Shown: positions 1-5,469 of the stretch, one piece after another
How positions within the stretch are numbered: position 1 is the first letter of the stretch
Layout of the letters: the number at the start of each line of letters is the position of its first letter
DNA from: UBA8437 sp963578885
Lineage (GTDB): Bacteria > Planctomycetota > Planctomycetia > Planctomycetales > Planctomycetaceae
DNA: 7,502 nucleotides
Reading direction: 5' to 3'
NCBI GenBank assembly: GCA_963578885.1
Contig: CAUZEQ010000244.1
Location: 1 to 7,502, forward strand
The notes under the pieces: generated by a model
The model's input: only the letters and a program-made list of their open reading frames with translations
Told to the model about the DNA's origin: nothing
Databases searched by the model: none
Made by a program: the position numbers and the translations under genes

Positions 1-2
1 TC

Positions 3-209
3 TCCCTCTGTCGAGAACTTCAACGCGTCCACGGTGATTCCCCGTTCTTTTTGTCCTGTCGAAAAGCTGGCCAACTCTTGCACGTCCCGTTCAAGACGGC
101 AAACCGCTGGTTGTTTCTCCTCGTTCAGGATGGAGTCTTGGACCTGGTGATCCAGGGCAGCATGTCGGGCCACCAAGCAAGCCGATTTCGGTATACCGGA
201 GCTACGTGA
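3..209 (+). CDS. 3' end of an island gene; product ends in a helix-turn-helix
   Basis: An open frame enters from the left edge and ends at TGA 207-209, giving the last 68 residues of a protein. The segment from FFLSCRKAGQLL through TANRWLFLLVQDG (about residues 15-45 of the fragment) has the look of a winged or simple helix-turn-helix: an A-G-x-L-L helix, a short turn with V, then a recognition helix with T-A-x-R-W-L. The end, ASRFRYTGAT, is basic and aromatic. I recall similar C-terminal domains in planctomycete island proteins, some annotated as primase or replication proteins, but the catalytic part would be outside the window and I do not assign a function. The frame is uninterrupted, whereas frame 2 stops by position 36 and frame 1 stops at 150. 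It is followed almost at once by a possible small ORF and the HTH gene, so it may belong to the same transcript. Confidence 0.6.
   Translation, partial: SLCRELQRVHGDSPFFLSCRKAGQLLHVPFKTANRWLFLLVQDGVLDLVIQGSMSGHQASRFRYTGAT
189..198. promoter_or_regulatory. Perfect 10-bp palindrome CGGTATACCG, possible operator
   Basis: CGGTATACCG reads the same on both strands. It overlaps the last codons of the upstream gene and lies about 80 bases before the XRE-like HTH gene. Such repressors often bind short dyads upstream of their own gene. A single 10-bp palindrome in coding sequence can easily arise by chance, so this is only a candidate. Confidence 0.15.
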
Positions 210-271
210 TGGATGGCATGGCTCAACGCGTGCACGAATGGATACTTGTGCAATGGATAAGTAACGGGTAG
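209..271 (+). CDS. Possible 20-codon ORF linking upstream gene and HTH gene
   Basis: An ATG at 209 overlaps the TGA of the upstream gene (TGATG) and opens a 20-codon frame ending at TAG 269-271, four bases before the ATG of the HTH gene. A GGAG at 198-201 sits seven bases upstream of this ATG, an ideal Shine-Dalgarno distance. The product would begin MDGMAQRVHEW and has no recognisable domain. It could be a relay or leader peptide that couples translation through the gap. It could equally be chance, since a stop-free stretch of 20 codons is common. Without it the space 210-275 is simply a short intergenic region with no strong promoter visible. Confidence 0.3.
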   Translation: MDGMAQRVHEWILVQWISNG

Positions 272-275
272 GATC

Positions 276-497
276 ATGACCATGGCACGAAAACAACACT
301 CGTTCAGCGAGCAACTGCGGGAGGCGATCGACCAGGACGAACGCAGCCGCTACCGGATCAGCATGCAGACGGGCATCCCGCAGGGGCAGCTGTCGCGGTT
401 CATGCACAGCAAGGGCGGGTTGTCGCTGCGGTCGGTTGACCTGTTGTGCGAGTGTCTAGGCCTGAAGATCACGGCTCGAAAACGGAAAGGCAGGTAA
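276..497 (+). CDS. Small XRE-like helix-turn-helix protein next to integrase
   Basis: This 73-residue protein is almost entirely one helix-turn-helix domain. Residues 9-20 form a first helix (SFSEQLREAI). Residues 24-45 (SRYRISMQTGIP, then QLSRFMHSKGG) form the HTH proper, and SLRSVDLLCECLGL (50-63) the following helices, as in the Cro/CI family. The C-terminus is strongly basic (ARKRKGR). It is the gene immediately upstream of the integrase, four bases away, so the two are very probably co-transcribed and translationally coupled. The likely role is a repressor of the element or a recombination directionality factor (excisionase-like); the sequence cannot tell these apart. Two starts are possible: ATG 276, seven bases after GGG at 266-268, or ATG 282, nine bases after AGG at 270-272. 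I kept 276, but 282 is equally acceptable. Confidence 0.8.
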   Translation: MTMARKQHSFSEQLREAIDQDERSRYRISMQTGIPQGQLSRFMHSKGGLSLRSVDLLCECLGLKITARKRKGR

Positions 498-501
498 ATC
501 A

Positions 502-1962
502 ATGGCATCCGTATTCAAACGTGGCGGCAAGGACTCAACCGGTTACTGGTACGCAGCCTGGAACGACGAGCAGGGAAGGCGGCGAACCAAGTGTACGCGA
601 ACGACCGACAAGCGGGTCGCGGTTCGTATCGCCAACAAGTTCGAAGCCGATGTTGCTCTTCGAAGAGAGAACGTGATCGACCCGGAAGTCGACGCAATGG
701 GCCAGGAGTCACGCCGAGCCATCGAGGCTCACCTGGATGACTACGAGACGCGAATGAGGGCCGCAGGACGGACCGAGAAGCATGTCGCAGGAACCCTGAG
801 GCACATCCGTGCCATCGTCGAGTTCGCCGGATTCCAGACCGTTGGCGACATCAATGCCGAGGGTGTCAATCGGTATGCCGGAATGATGAGCGATGTTGGC
901 CGTTCGGCACGGACGATCAGCGCACATCTGAGTTCGATCAAGGCCCTGACACGTTGGTTGGCTGAAAACCAGAAGTTGCCCCGCGACCCGCTGATGGGTG
1001 TCAAGAAACCGAACCCAAAGTCGGATCGGCGTTGCGAACGGAGGATCCTGCTGCCCGAGGAATGGCCCTGGCTGATCCAGGCCACCTTGGACGGTCCTGA
1101 ACGCTATGAAATGGCATCAGCCGAACGCCGACTGCTTTACGAGACGGCAATTCAAACCGGACTGCGTTCAGCGGAGTTACGCAGCCTGACACGTGGCAAT
1201 CTGGTGATGGATGCCAATGCGGCAATGATCGTCTGCAAGGCTCGCTCGACGAAGAACAGCAAGGATGCTCGTCAACACGTGCATCGTGACTTGGCAGTTG
1301 CCCTGAAGGCTCACGTTGCCTGTAAGGCTCCGTCGGCACCGATGTTCAACTTGCCCCATGAGTCCAAGTTAGCCCAGATGCTGCGTGACGACCTCGATGC
1401 GGCACGTCAGGCATGGTTGCGGACGGCTCTCGATGCCCCGGACACGTACAGCCAACGGGTATCCAGTACGTTTCTGGCGGATGTGAACGATCAGGGAGAA
1501 CGGCTCGACTTCCACAGCCTGCGGCATACCTGTGGTGCCTGGATGGCACTGGCAGGAGAACACCCGAAGACGATCCAGACAGTCCTGAGGCATTCGTCCA
1601 TCACGCTCTCAATGGACACCTACGGCCATCTCTTCCCCGGACAGGCCGAGGCTGCGGTCAACAAGTTGCATGCCACCATGGTTGGACCGTCGATTTCGCT
1701 CCTTGCGACCGGCACCGAAGCCGCATCAGCGGTCACTCCAGAATTTGCGCAGCGCCTGGCGCAGCGCGCAGGGGACGAAACCCTGCCAGAGCGTGCGAGT
1801 CGTTGCGACGAACCAGATCCCAACCGAGCGCAAACGAAACCGCCCAAGTCACGGCCAGTTGCGGACTTGAGCGGTGTGGTGCGGCCTGATGCGACGCCAG
1901 GCACAAGTAGCGGAGGAGGGACTCGAACCCCCGACACGCGGATTATGATTCCGCTGCTCTAA
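502..1962 (+). CDS. Tyrosine recombinase (site-specific integrase) of the island
   Basis: The product (486 residues) integrates and excises the island at the adjacent tRNA gene. Residues 1-60 form a basic, aromatic N-terminal part (FKRGG, GYWYAAW) like an arm- or core-binding region. Residues 70-160 are the helical SAM-like core-binding domain, and about 180-392 the catalytic domain. The expected active-site residues are present: Arg222 in TGLRSAELR, a lysine at 251 or 254, His338 and Arg341 in HSLRHT, His364 in VLRHSS, and the nucleophile Tyr374 in MDTYGH. The start is supported by GGAAAGGCAGG at 484-494, just before ATG 502, and by the four-base gap to the HTH gene. After residue 395 comes a tail of about 90 residues, rich in Pro, Ala and Arg, without a recognisable fold. 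The last 18 residues (469-486) and the stop are antisense to the tRNA. The gene appears intact. Confidence 0.93.
   Translation: MASVFKRGGKDSTGYWYAAWNDEQGRRRTKCTRTTDKRVAVRIANKFEADVALRRENVIDPEVDAMGQESRRAIEAHLDDYETRMRAAGRTEKHVAGTLRHIRAIVEFAGFQTVGDINAEGVNRYAGMMSDVGRSARTISAHLSSIKALTRWLAENQKLPRDPLMGVKKPNPKSDRRCERRILLPEEWPWLIQATLDGPERYEMASAERRLLYETAIQTGLRSAELRSLTRGNLVMDANAAMIVCKARSTKNSKDARQHVHRDLAVALKAHVACKAPSAPMFNLPHESKLAQMLRDDLDAARQAWLRTALDAPDTYSQRVSSTFLADVNDQGERLDFHSLRHTCGAWMALAGEHPKTIQTVLRHSSITLSMDTYGHLFPGQAEAAVNKLHATMVGPSISLLATGTEAASAVTPEFAQRLAQRAGDETLPERASRCDEPDPNRAQTKPPKSRPVADLSGVVRPDATPGTSSGGGTRTPDTRIMIPLL
1747..1767 (+). repeat. Two 9-base direct repeats GCGCAGCGC, 12 bases apart
   Basis: GCGCAGCGC occurs at 1747-1755 and again at 1759-1767, in the same orientation and one helical turn plus two bases apart, within the tail of the integrase gene about 150 bases from the attachment site. 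It encodes AQR-LAQR in the unconserved tail. Tyrosine recombinases often bind short direct repeats (arm sites) beside the core site, so this is a candidate arm site. A simple coding duplication is just as likely. Confidence 0.3.
1908..1950. other. Inferred attachment-site core (3' half of tRNA)
   Basis: This is the 3' half of the tRNA, from the discriminator base to just beyond the anticodon loop, where tRNA-targeting tyrosine recombinases usually cross over. The element must carry its own copy of the part from crossover to 1908 in order to rebuild a working tRNA. The position is inferred from the gene arrangement only; the matching copy at the far end of the element is not in the window. Confidence 0.45.
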
Positions 1963-1981
1963 CCAACTGAGCTACTCCGCC
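1908..1981 (-). tRNA. tRNA with CAT anticodon, most likely elongator tRNA-Met
   Basis: On the minus strand a complete 74-nt cloverleaf can be folded. Acceptor GGCGGAG pairs with CTCCGCT, with a G1-U72 wobble. The D stem is GCTC/GAGC with loop AGTTGGTTA. The anticodon stem is GCGGA/TCCGC with loop ATCATAA, which places CAT at 1945-1947. The variable loop is GTGTC, and the T stem GGGGG/CCCTC has loop TTCGAGT. Discriminator base A73 is at 1908. CCA is not encoded (the next bases are CTT), so it must be added enzymatically. CAT can serve elongator Met, initiator Met or lysidine-modified Ile2. The ordinary D-loop and G1-U72 argue for elongator Met over initiator, but Ile2 is not excluded. The integrase gene overlaps it on the other strand. 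Confidence 0.92.
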
Positions 1982-2003
1982 AGGTTTTCCGCCAAGGGTC
2001 GAC

Positions 2004-2032
2004 ATTGTAGTCGCTCGGGTGAGGCGTGAGAA
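2004..2032 (-). promoter_or_regulatory. Promoter of the tRNA gene
   Basis: Read on the minus strand, TTCTCA (-35, 2027-2032) is followed by a 17-base spacer and TACAAT (-10, 2004-2009). The -10 differs from consensus by one base and the -35 by two, and the spacer is optimal. The -10 lies 22 bases before the tRNA 5' end, leaving room for a short leader that RNase P would remove. It places the tRNA's own control on the chromosomal side, which shows that the element did not separate the gene from its promoter. Confidence 0.65.
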
Positions 2033-2058
2033 GTTCTTGGCGGCCGGGACAGGCACTC

Positions 2059-2075
2059 GTCCGCCGGAGGCGGAC
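2059..2075. repeat. Palindrome GTCCGCC-GGA-GGCGGAC between two divergent promoters
   Basis: A perfect 7-bp inverted repeat with a 3-base loop lies between the tRNA promoter (minus strand) and the acetyltransferase promoter (plus strand). It shares the TCCGCC-NNN-GGCGGA core with palindromes at 5298-5312, 5416-5430 and, slightly shorter, 6918-6930. All four are in gaps between genes, so it looks like a member of a dispersed family rather than a unique operator. Confidence 0.6.
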
Positions 2076-2100
2076 GTGAGCCGATCCCTGAGGGAAGTCG

Positions 2101-2131
2101 TTGACACCTTGAGCCGGTTCGGTGCTAGAAT
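2101..2131 (+). promoter_or_regulatory. Sigma70-type promoter of the acetyltransferase gene
   Basis: A perfect TTGACA (-35, 2101-2106) is followed, after 19 bases, by TAGAAT (-10, 2126-2131), which is preceded by TG one base upstream (extended -10). The spacer is two bases longer than ideal, which the extended -10 may offset. Transcription would start near 2138. This excludes the GTG at 2122 and the ATG at 2134 as start codons of the following gene. Confidence 0.65.
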
Positions 2132-2169
2132 CGATGGCCCCGATGTGTCTGGCGACCGGGATATCCAAT

Positions 2170-2718
2170 ATGGGTGTGGCCTACTACCGACGATTCCGGA
2201 TGGAAATCGATCTGCAGAACGCCTCGTTGGCTGAGGCGACACTGCCAGAGGGGTTTCGGTTTCTGGCCTGGGACCCCGATGACCTCGATCGACATGCCGA
2301 GGTCAAAGTGCAGAGCTTTCGCGATGAAATCGATTCGCAGGTCTTTCCCTGCCTGGGTGGCTTCTCCGGCTGCCGGAAACTGATGCGCGAGATCTCCAGG
2401 CAACGGAGCTTTCGCCCCGAAACCACCTGGCTGATCGCCGGACCCGACGGCGATGTCGGCACCATCCAGGGACTCGCTCACAGCCGTACCCTCGGTGCGA
2501 TCCAGAACGTCGGAGTCGTGCCGGAGTGCCGTGGACAGGGACTGGGCCGCTCACTTGTGATCAAGAGCCTCGCAGGATTCCGCCTCGCAGGCTTGAAACG
2601 CGTCTACCTGGAAGTGACCGCCGAGAATCAGCTCGCCGTGGCTTTGTACGATTCGCTCGGCTTCCGGCTGGTGCGGACCATGTACAAGGCCGTGAAGGTG
2701 GAAACGGCTCGGGTTTGA
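2170..2718 (+). CDS. GNAT-family N-acetyltransferase
   Basis: The 182-residue product belongs to the GCN5-related acetyltransferases, which move an acetyl group from acetyl-CoA to an amine. Motif A, the acetyl-CoA pyrophosphate loop, is clear at residues 113-130: NVGVVPECRGQGLGRSLV with R-G-Q-G-L-G at 121-126. Motif B follows at 146-169 (VYLEVTAEN, then ALYDSLGF), with the usual Asn and Tyr. The N-terminal half (HAEVKVQSFRDEIDSQVFP, 42-60) is a substrate-side region that I recall from planctomycete proteins, but the substrate is unknown. The frame is open from 2122, but that start lies inside the promoter. ATG 2170 (MGVAYYRRFRMEID) fits the expected leader length; its ribosome binding site is weak. 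ATG 2200 is the next option. The following gene starts 105 bases downstream, so read-through is possible but a separate promoter is likely. Confidence 0.87.
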   Translation: MGVAYYRRFRMEIDLQNASLAEATLPEGFRFLAWDPDDLDRHAEVKVQSFRDEIDSQVFPCLGGFSGCRKLMREISRQRSFRPETTWLIAGPDGDVGTIQGLAHSRTLGAIQNVGVVPECRGQGLGRSLVIKSLAGFRLAGLKRVYLEVTAENQLAVALYDSLGFRLVRTMYKAVKVETARV

Positions 2719-2753
2719 ACTGGTGTGGGGCGCAGCTGGCCTTTTTGGGCGGA

Positions 2754-2782
2754 TGGTGAACCGGTCGGTGCTGCGATACACT
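2754..2782 (+). promoter_or_regulatory. Weak candidate promoter for the M16 peptidase pair
   Basis: TGGTGA (2754-2759), a 17-base spacer and TACACT (2777-2782) precede the first peptidase gene. They match the consensus at three and four of six positions. The 8-mer TCGGTGCT just before the -10 region (2765-2772) also occurs at the acetyltransferase promoter (2119-2126), which gives mild support. The transcript would begin about 35 bases before ATG 2824. Confidence 0.3.
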
Positions 2783-2823
2783 CGGGGTTCTTGCCCGATC
2801 CGCAACCGACTCCTGCCAACTCA

Positions 2824-4068
2824 ATGCCCACCACGGCCACGATTCACACTCTCGCCAACGGCCTGACCGTGATCATCGAGCCGATGCGCGATGTCCGCTC
2901 GGCCGCCTTCTCGTTCCTGGTCCCCGCCGGCAGCGTGCACGACCCCGACGGCCAGAACGGCACCGCCGCCATCCTCTCGGACCTCATCCTCCGAGGTGCC
3001 GGCTCTCTGGATAGCCGACAACTGACCGCCACCCTCGACAACCTCGGCCTGCAACGAGGCGAGTCGGTCGGCGTCAAGCACCTGGGCTTCTCGGGAGCCA
3101 CCGTCGCCGACCGTCTGCCTCAGGCCCTGGCCGTCTACGGCGACATTCTCAAGAACCCTCACCTCCCCTCCGACCAGTTCGACGCCTCCCGCGACGGTCT
3201 CGAAATGACCCTGCAGGCCATGCAGGATGAGCCGCGTCAACGGCTGATGGTCGAACTCCGACGACTCTGCTTCCCCTCACCCTGGGGCACACCCGCCTAC
3301 GGACAACTCGAACAACTCCCCGAGATCTCATCCGAATCCGTCGGCGACCACTTCCGCCAACTGGTCCGGCCCAACGCCGCGATCCTGGGCGTCGCCGGTG
3401 GAGTCGACCCCGACGAGGTGCTGGCGGTGGTCGAGGCGGCGTTTGGCGACTGGGAACCGCTGCCTGAAACGGCCTTCGAGACTGGAGTCCAGGATCACGT
3501 TGTCGAGCACATCCACCACGATTCGACTCAGACTCACATCGGCATCGCCTACGACGCGGTCCCGTATCGCCACGAGGATTACTACGCGGCCTGGGCCGCC
3601 GTGGGGGTGCTCAGCGGAGGCATGAGTTCCCGGCTGTTCACCGAGGTCCGCGAACGGCGCGGCCTGTGCTATTCCATCTCCGCAGTGCTCAACAGCCTGC
3701 CTCATCACGCCCGCGTCCTGGCCTACGCCGGGACCACCTCAGACCGCGCCCAGGAAACCCTCGACGTGACGCTCGAGGAGATCCGCCGCGTGGCCGAGGG
3801 GATCGAGCCCGGCGAGTTGGAACGCTGCCAGTCCAGGGCCAAGAGCGCCCTGATCATGGAGCAGGAGTCGACGATCGCCCGGGCCGGTGCCGTCGCCCGC
3901 GACTGGTTCCATCTCGGCCGCATCACCACGCTCGAAGAGGTTCGCGGCAAGATCGAGGCTCTGACCGTCGAGACCGTGCTCGAGTACATCCACGCTCACC
4001 CGGCCGACACCGTCACCGTTGTCACGATCGGCCCCGAACCACTGGAGGTGACCAGTGGAGTTTCATGA
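2824..4068 (+). CDS. M16B peptidase family protein, non-catalytic subunit
   Basis: The 414-residue product has the two-lobed M16 (pitrilysin / mitochondrial processing peptidase) architecture. Residues 5-215 are the first lobe, starting with the typical HTLANGLTVIIEP strand; 220-410 are the second. The zinc motif HxxEH is absent: the place where the partner has HFLEH reads AILSD (49-53), so this subunit should not bind zinc. It keeps the glycine-rich loop (LSGGMSS, 263-269) and the Arg270/Tyr283 pair in SSRLFTEVRERRGLCY, which in heterodimeric M16B enzymes completes the active site of the partner. There is no signal peptide, so it is probably cytoplasmic. The frame is open from GTG 2725, but homology-like sequence begins at ATG 2824, which has no clear Shine-Dalgarno. 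Its 3' end overlaps the next gene by 14 bases. Confidence 0.88.
   Translation: MPTTATIHTLANGLTVIIEPMRDVRSAAFSFLVPAGSVHDPDGQNGTAAILSDLILRGAGSLDSRQLTATLDNLGLQRGESVGVKHLGFSGATVADRLPQALAVYGDILKNPHLPSDQFDASRDGLEMTLQAMQDEPRQRLMVELRRLCFPSPWGTPAYGQLEQLPEISSESVGDHFRQLVRPNAAILGVAGGVDPDEVLAVVEAAFGDWEPLPETAFETGVQDHVVEHIHHDSTQTHIGIAYDAVPYRHEDYYAAWAAVGVLSGGMSSRLFTEVRERRGLCYSISAVLNSLPHHARVLAYAGTTSDRAQETLDVTLEEIRRVAEGIEPGELERCQSRAKSALIMEQESTIARAGAVARDWFHLGRITTLEEVRGKIEALTVETVLEYIHAHPADTVTVVTIGPEPLEVTSGVS
4044..4048 (+). promoter_or_regulatory. Shine-Dalgarno GGAGG fixing a GTG start
   Basis: A full GGAGG lies six bases before GTG 4055, inside the end of the preceding gene. It supports this GTG as the start of the catalytic M16 gene. 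It also indicates that the overlapping pair is translated from one message with strong re-initiation, as expected for two subunits made in equal amounts. Confidence 0.75.
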
Positions 4069-5281
4069 GACCACGCTCGAGAACGGGCTGAAGGTGATCG
4101 CCGAGTTGAACCCGGCGGCCCAGAGCGTCGCGGCGGGGGTCTTTGTCCGCACCGGATCGCGGGACGAGGCCGAGGACGTCTCGGGCGTCAGCCACTTCCT
4201 GGAGCACATGGCGTTCAAGGGCAACGAGGTCTACTCAGCCGATGACGTGAACCGGATCTTCGACGAGCTGGGTGCCAACTACAACGCGTCGACCAGCGAG
4301 GAGGTCACCCAGTTCTACGCCGCGATCCTGCCCGAACACCTGCCCACCGCGCTGGAAATGCTCACGGCACTGCTCTATCCCTCGCTCCGCGGCGACGACT
4401 TCGAGATGGAGAAGAAAGTCATTCTCGAGGAGATCGGGATGTACGACGACCAGCCGACCTTCACCGTCTACGAACAGGCCATGCAGGCTCACTTCCCCAC
4501 CCACCCGCTCGGCCGCAAGATCCTCGGCACCAACGACAGCGTCCAGGCTCTGACCGCCGACGCCATGCGGCAGTACCACAGCGACCACTACCGCACCGGC
4601 AACATGGTGCTGGCGGTCGCCGGACGGGGCGACTGGGACGAGGTGTGCGAGTTGGTCCAGACCCACTGCGGGGGGTTTCCCGCGGGTCGGACCGAGCGAG
4701 ACACCTCGCCACCACCGGTGGGAGGTCAGACCCAGGTGGTGCACCGCCCCGCATCACTTCAGCAGCACGTCATGCAACTGGCTCCGGCACCGCCGGCCGA
4801 TCATCCGCTGCGGTACGCCGCCGATTTGCTGGGTGTGATCGTTGGAGACCAAAGCAGCAGCCGGTTGTACTGGGAACTGGTTGATCCGGGTCACGCCGAG
4901 AGTGCCGACCTGGGCTATAACGACTACGACGGCACCGGCACCTGGCTGACCTACCTGGGCTGTCCTCCCCAGTCGGTCGCCGAGAATCTTCAGCGGATCC
5001 ACTCGGTCTACGAACAGGTCAATCGTGACGGAGTCAGCTCGATCGAACTCGAGCAGGCTCAGAACCGAATCGCCTCCTCGATCGTGCTCCGCAGCGAGCG
5101 TCCGATGGGCCGGCTGGGTGCGTTGGGCAGCAACTGGGTGTACTTGGGCCAGTACCGTTCGGTTCAGGAGGACCTGGACACGGTGCGGGGGATCACCGTT
5201 GAGGACATGGCTGAGTTGCTTGCCGAGTACCCATTGGCCGCGATCAGTACCGCGGCGGTGGGGCCGCTGGAGAGTTTGTAG
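4055..5281 (+). CDS. M16B zinc peptidase, catalytic subunit
   Basis: The 408-residue product is a zinc-dependent M16 endopeptidase of the processing-peptidase type. The active site is explicit: HFLEH at residues 47-51 (two zinc-binding His and the catalytic Glu50), followed after 74 residues by Glu126 in VILEEIGMYDDQP, the third zinc ligand. The first lobe covers residues 3-200; the second, about 225-405, includes SSSRLYWELVDPGHA (267-281). In that second lobe Arg270 is kept, but the position of the conserved Tyr is Ser283, so the Arg/Tyr pair must come from the partner encoded just upstream. The length is normal for the family. No signal peptide is seen. The 14-base overlap and strong ribosome binding site argue for a stoichiometric heterodimer. 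Substrates are unknown; related enzymes degrade or trim oligopeptides. Downstream the gene ends at a palindrome-rich gap. Confidence 0.92.
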   Translation: MEFHETTLENGLKVIAELNPAAQSVAAGVFVRTGSRDEAEDVSGVSHFLEHMAFKGNEVYSADDVNRIFDELGANYNASTSEEVTQFYAAILPEHLPTALEMLTALLYPSLRGDDFEMEKKVILEEIGMYDDQPTFTVYEQAMQAHFPTHPLGRKILGTNDSVQALTADAMRQYHSDHYRTGNMVLAVAGRGDWDEVCELVQTHCGGFPAGRTERDTSPPPVGGQTQVVHRPASLQQHVMQLAPAPPADHPLRYAADLLGVIVGDQSSSRLYWELVDPGHAESADLGYNDYDGTGTWLTYLGCPPQSVAENLQRIHSVYEQVNRDGVSSIELEQAQNRIASSIVLRSERPMGRLGALGSNWVYLGQYRSVQEDLDTVRGITVEDMAELLAEYPLAAISTAAVGPLESL

Positions 5282-5297
5282 ACACATCGGGGTTAGA

Positions 5298-5312
5298 TCC
5301 GCCTGCGGCGGA
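5298..5312. repeat. Palindrome TCCGCC-TGC-GGCGGA
   Basis: A perfect 6-bp inverted repeat with a 3-base loop, 17 bases after the stop of the catalytic M16 gene. It belongs to the same family as 2059-2075, 5416-5430 and 6918-6930. A hairpin here could shield the 3' end of the peptidase message or help end transcription, but no T-run follows, so it is not a canonical intrinsic terminator. Confidence 0.65.
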
Positions 5313-5317
5313 CAAGT

Positions 5318-5378
5318 GGCGGGGCCTGACCCCTTCCCGCGAGAGTTGGCGGTTGGAATAAAGGGTTCAGGCCCCGCC
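5318..5378. repeat. 18-base inverted repeat with 25-base loop (REP/MITE-like)
   Basis: The left arm GGCGGGGCCTGACCCCTT (5318-5335) is the reverse complement of AAGGGTTCAGGCCCCGCC (5361-5378) except at one position (C5330 against T5366). The 25-base centre is unrelated. The arms carry the GGCCTGACCCC type of sequence that I recall from repetitive extragenic palindromes linked to RAYT transposases. Folded in RNA it is a strong hairpin. It may act as a transcription attenuator or barrier between the M16 operon and the hydrolase gene, or be a small non-autonomous mobile repeat. Confidence 0.75.
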
Positions 5379-5395
5379 TGCGAGCCGTGAAGGGT

Positions 5396-5440
5396 GGATC
5401 AGAACTCTGGGTGGGTCCGCCGAAGGCGGATCAGACCCCA
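5396..5440. repeat. Palindrome TCCGCC-GAA-GGCGGA with flanking GGATCAGA repeats
   Basis: TCCGCC-GAA-GGCGGA (5416-5430) is a perfect inverted repeat with a 3-base loop. TGGG (5412-5415) and CCCA (5437-5440) can extend the stem around a bulge. The 8-mer GGATCAGA occurs just before (5396-5403) and again at the palindrome's right edge (5428-5435). Together with the two repeats to the left, this fills most of the gap 5282-5482. No clear promoter for the downstream hydrolase is visible in that gap. Confidence 0.6.
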
Positions 5441-5469
5441 TGCTCTTTGAGTTCTTCAACAGGCTGTTC

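Larger units (their letters stand above)
1..1945. mobile_element. Right end of a tRNA-integrated genomic island
   Basis: A tyrosine recombinase gene lies directly against the 3' end of an intact tRNA gene, with a small HTH gene just upstream of it. This is the classic arrangement of an integrative element that uses the 3' half of a tRNA as its attachment site. The tRNA promoter is on the right, so the chromosome is to the right and the element extends left out of the window. The exact right boundary is the crossover point, which I infer lies between the tRNA 3' end (1908) and about the anticodon loop (1950). No second copy of the tRNA 3' end occurs in 1-275, so the other junction is outside. 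Genes in this part seem by eye less GC-rich than those right of 2100. The element type (phage, ICE or simple island) cannot be told from what is visible. Confidence 0.7.

Noticed and set aside
1..275. Second attachment site or tRNA fragment
   Set aside because: I looked for the T-arm (GGGTTCGAGTCCC) and anticodon arm of the tRNA on both strands and found neither.
1413..1889. Plus-strand frame of 158 codons inside the integrase
   Set aside because: It overlaps the catalytic domain in another frame. The integrase frame shows all catalytic residues; this one shows no family features.
2728..2752. Possible intrinsic terminator after the acetyltransferase (GGCCTTTTTGGGC)
   Set aside because: The T-run sits in the loop of a 3 to 4 bp stem, not after a stable stem, so it does not have terminator form.
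3666..4091. Plus-strand frame of 141 codons across the end of the first M16 gene
   Set aside because: It is an Arg/Pro-rich shadow in another frame of a gene with clear M16 features.
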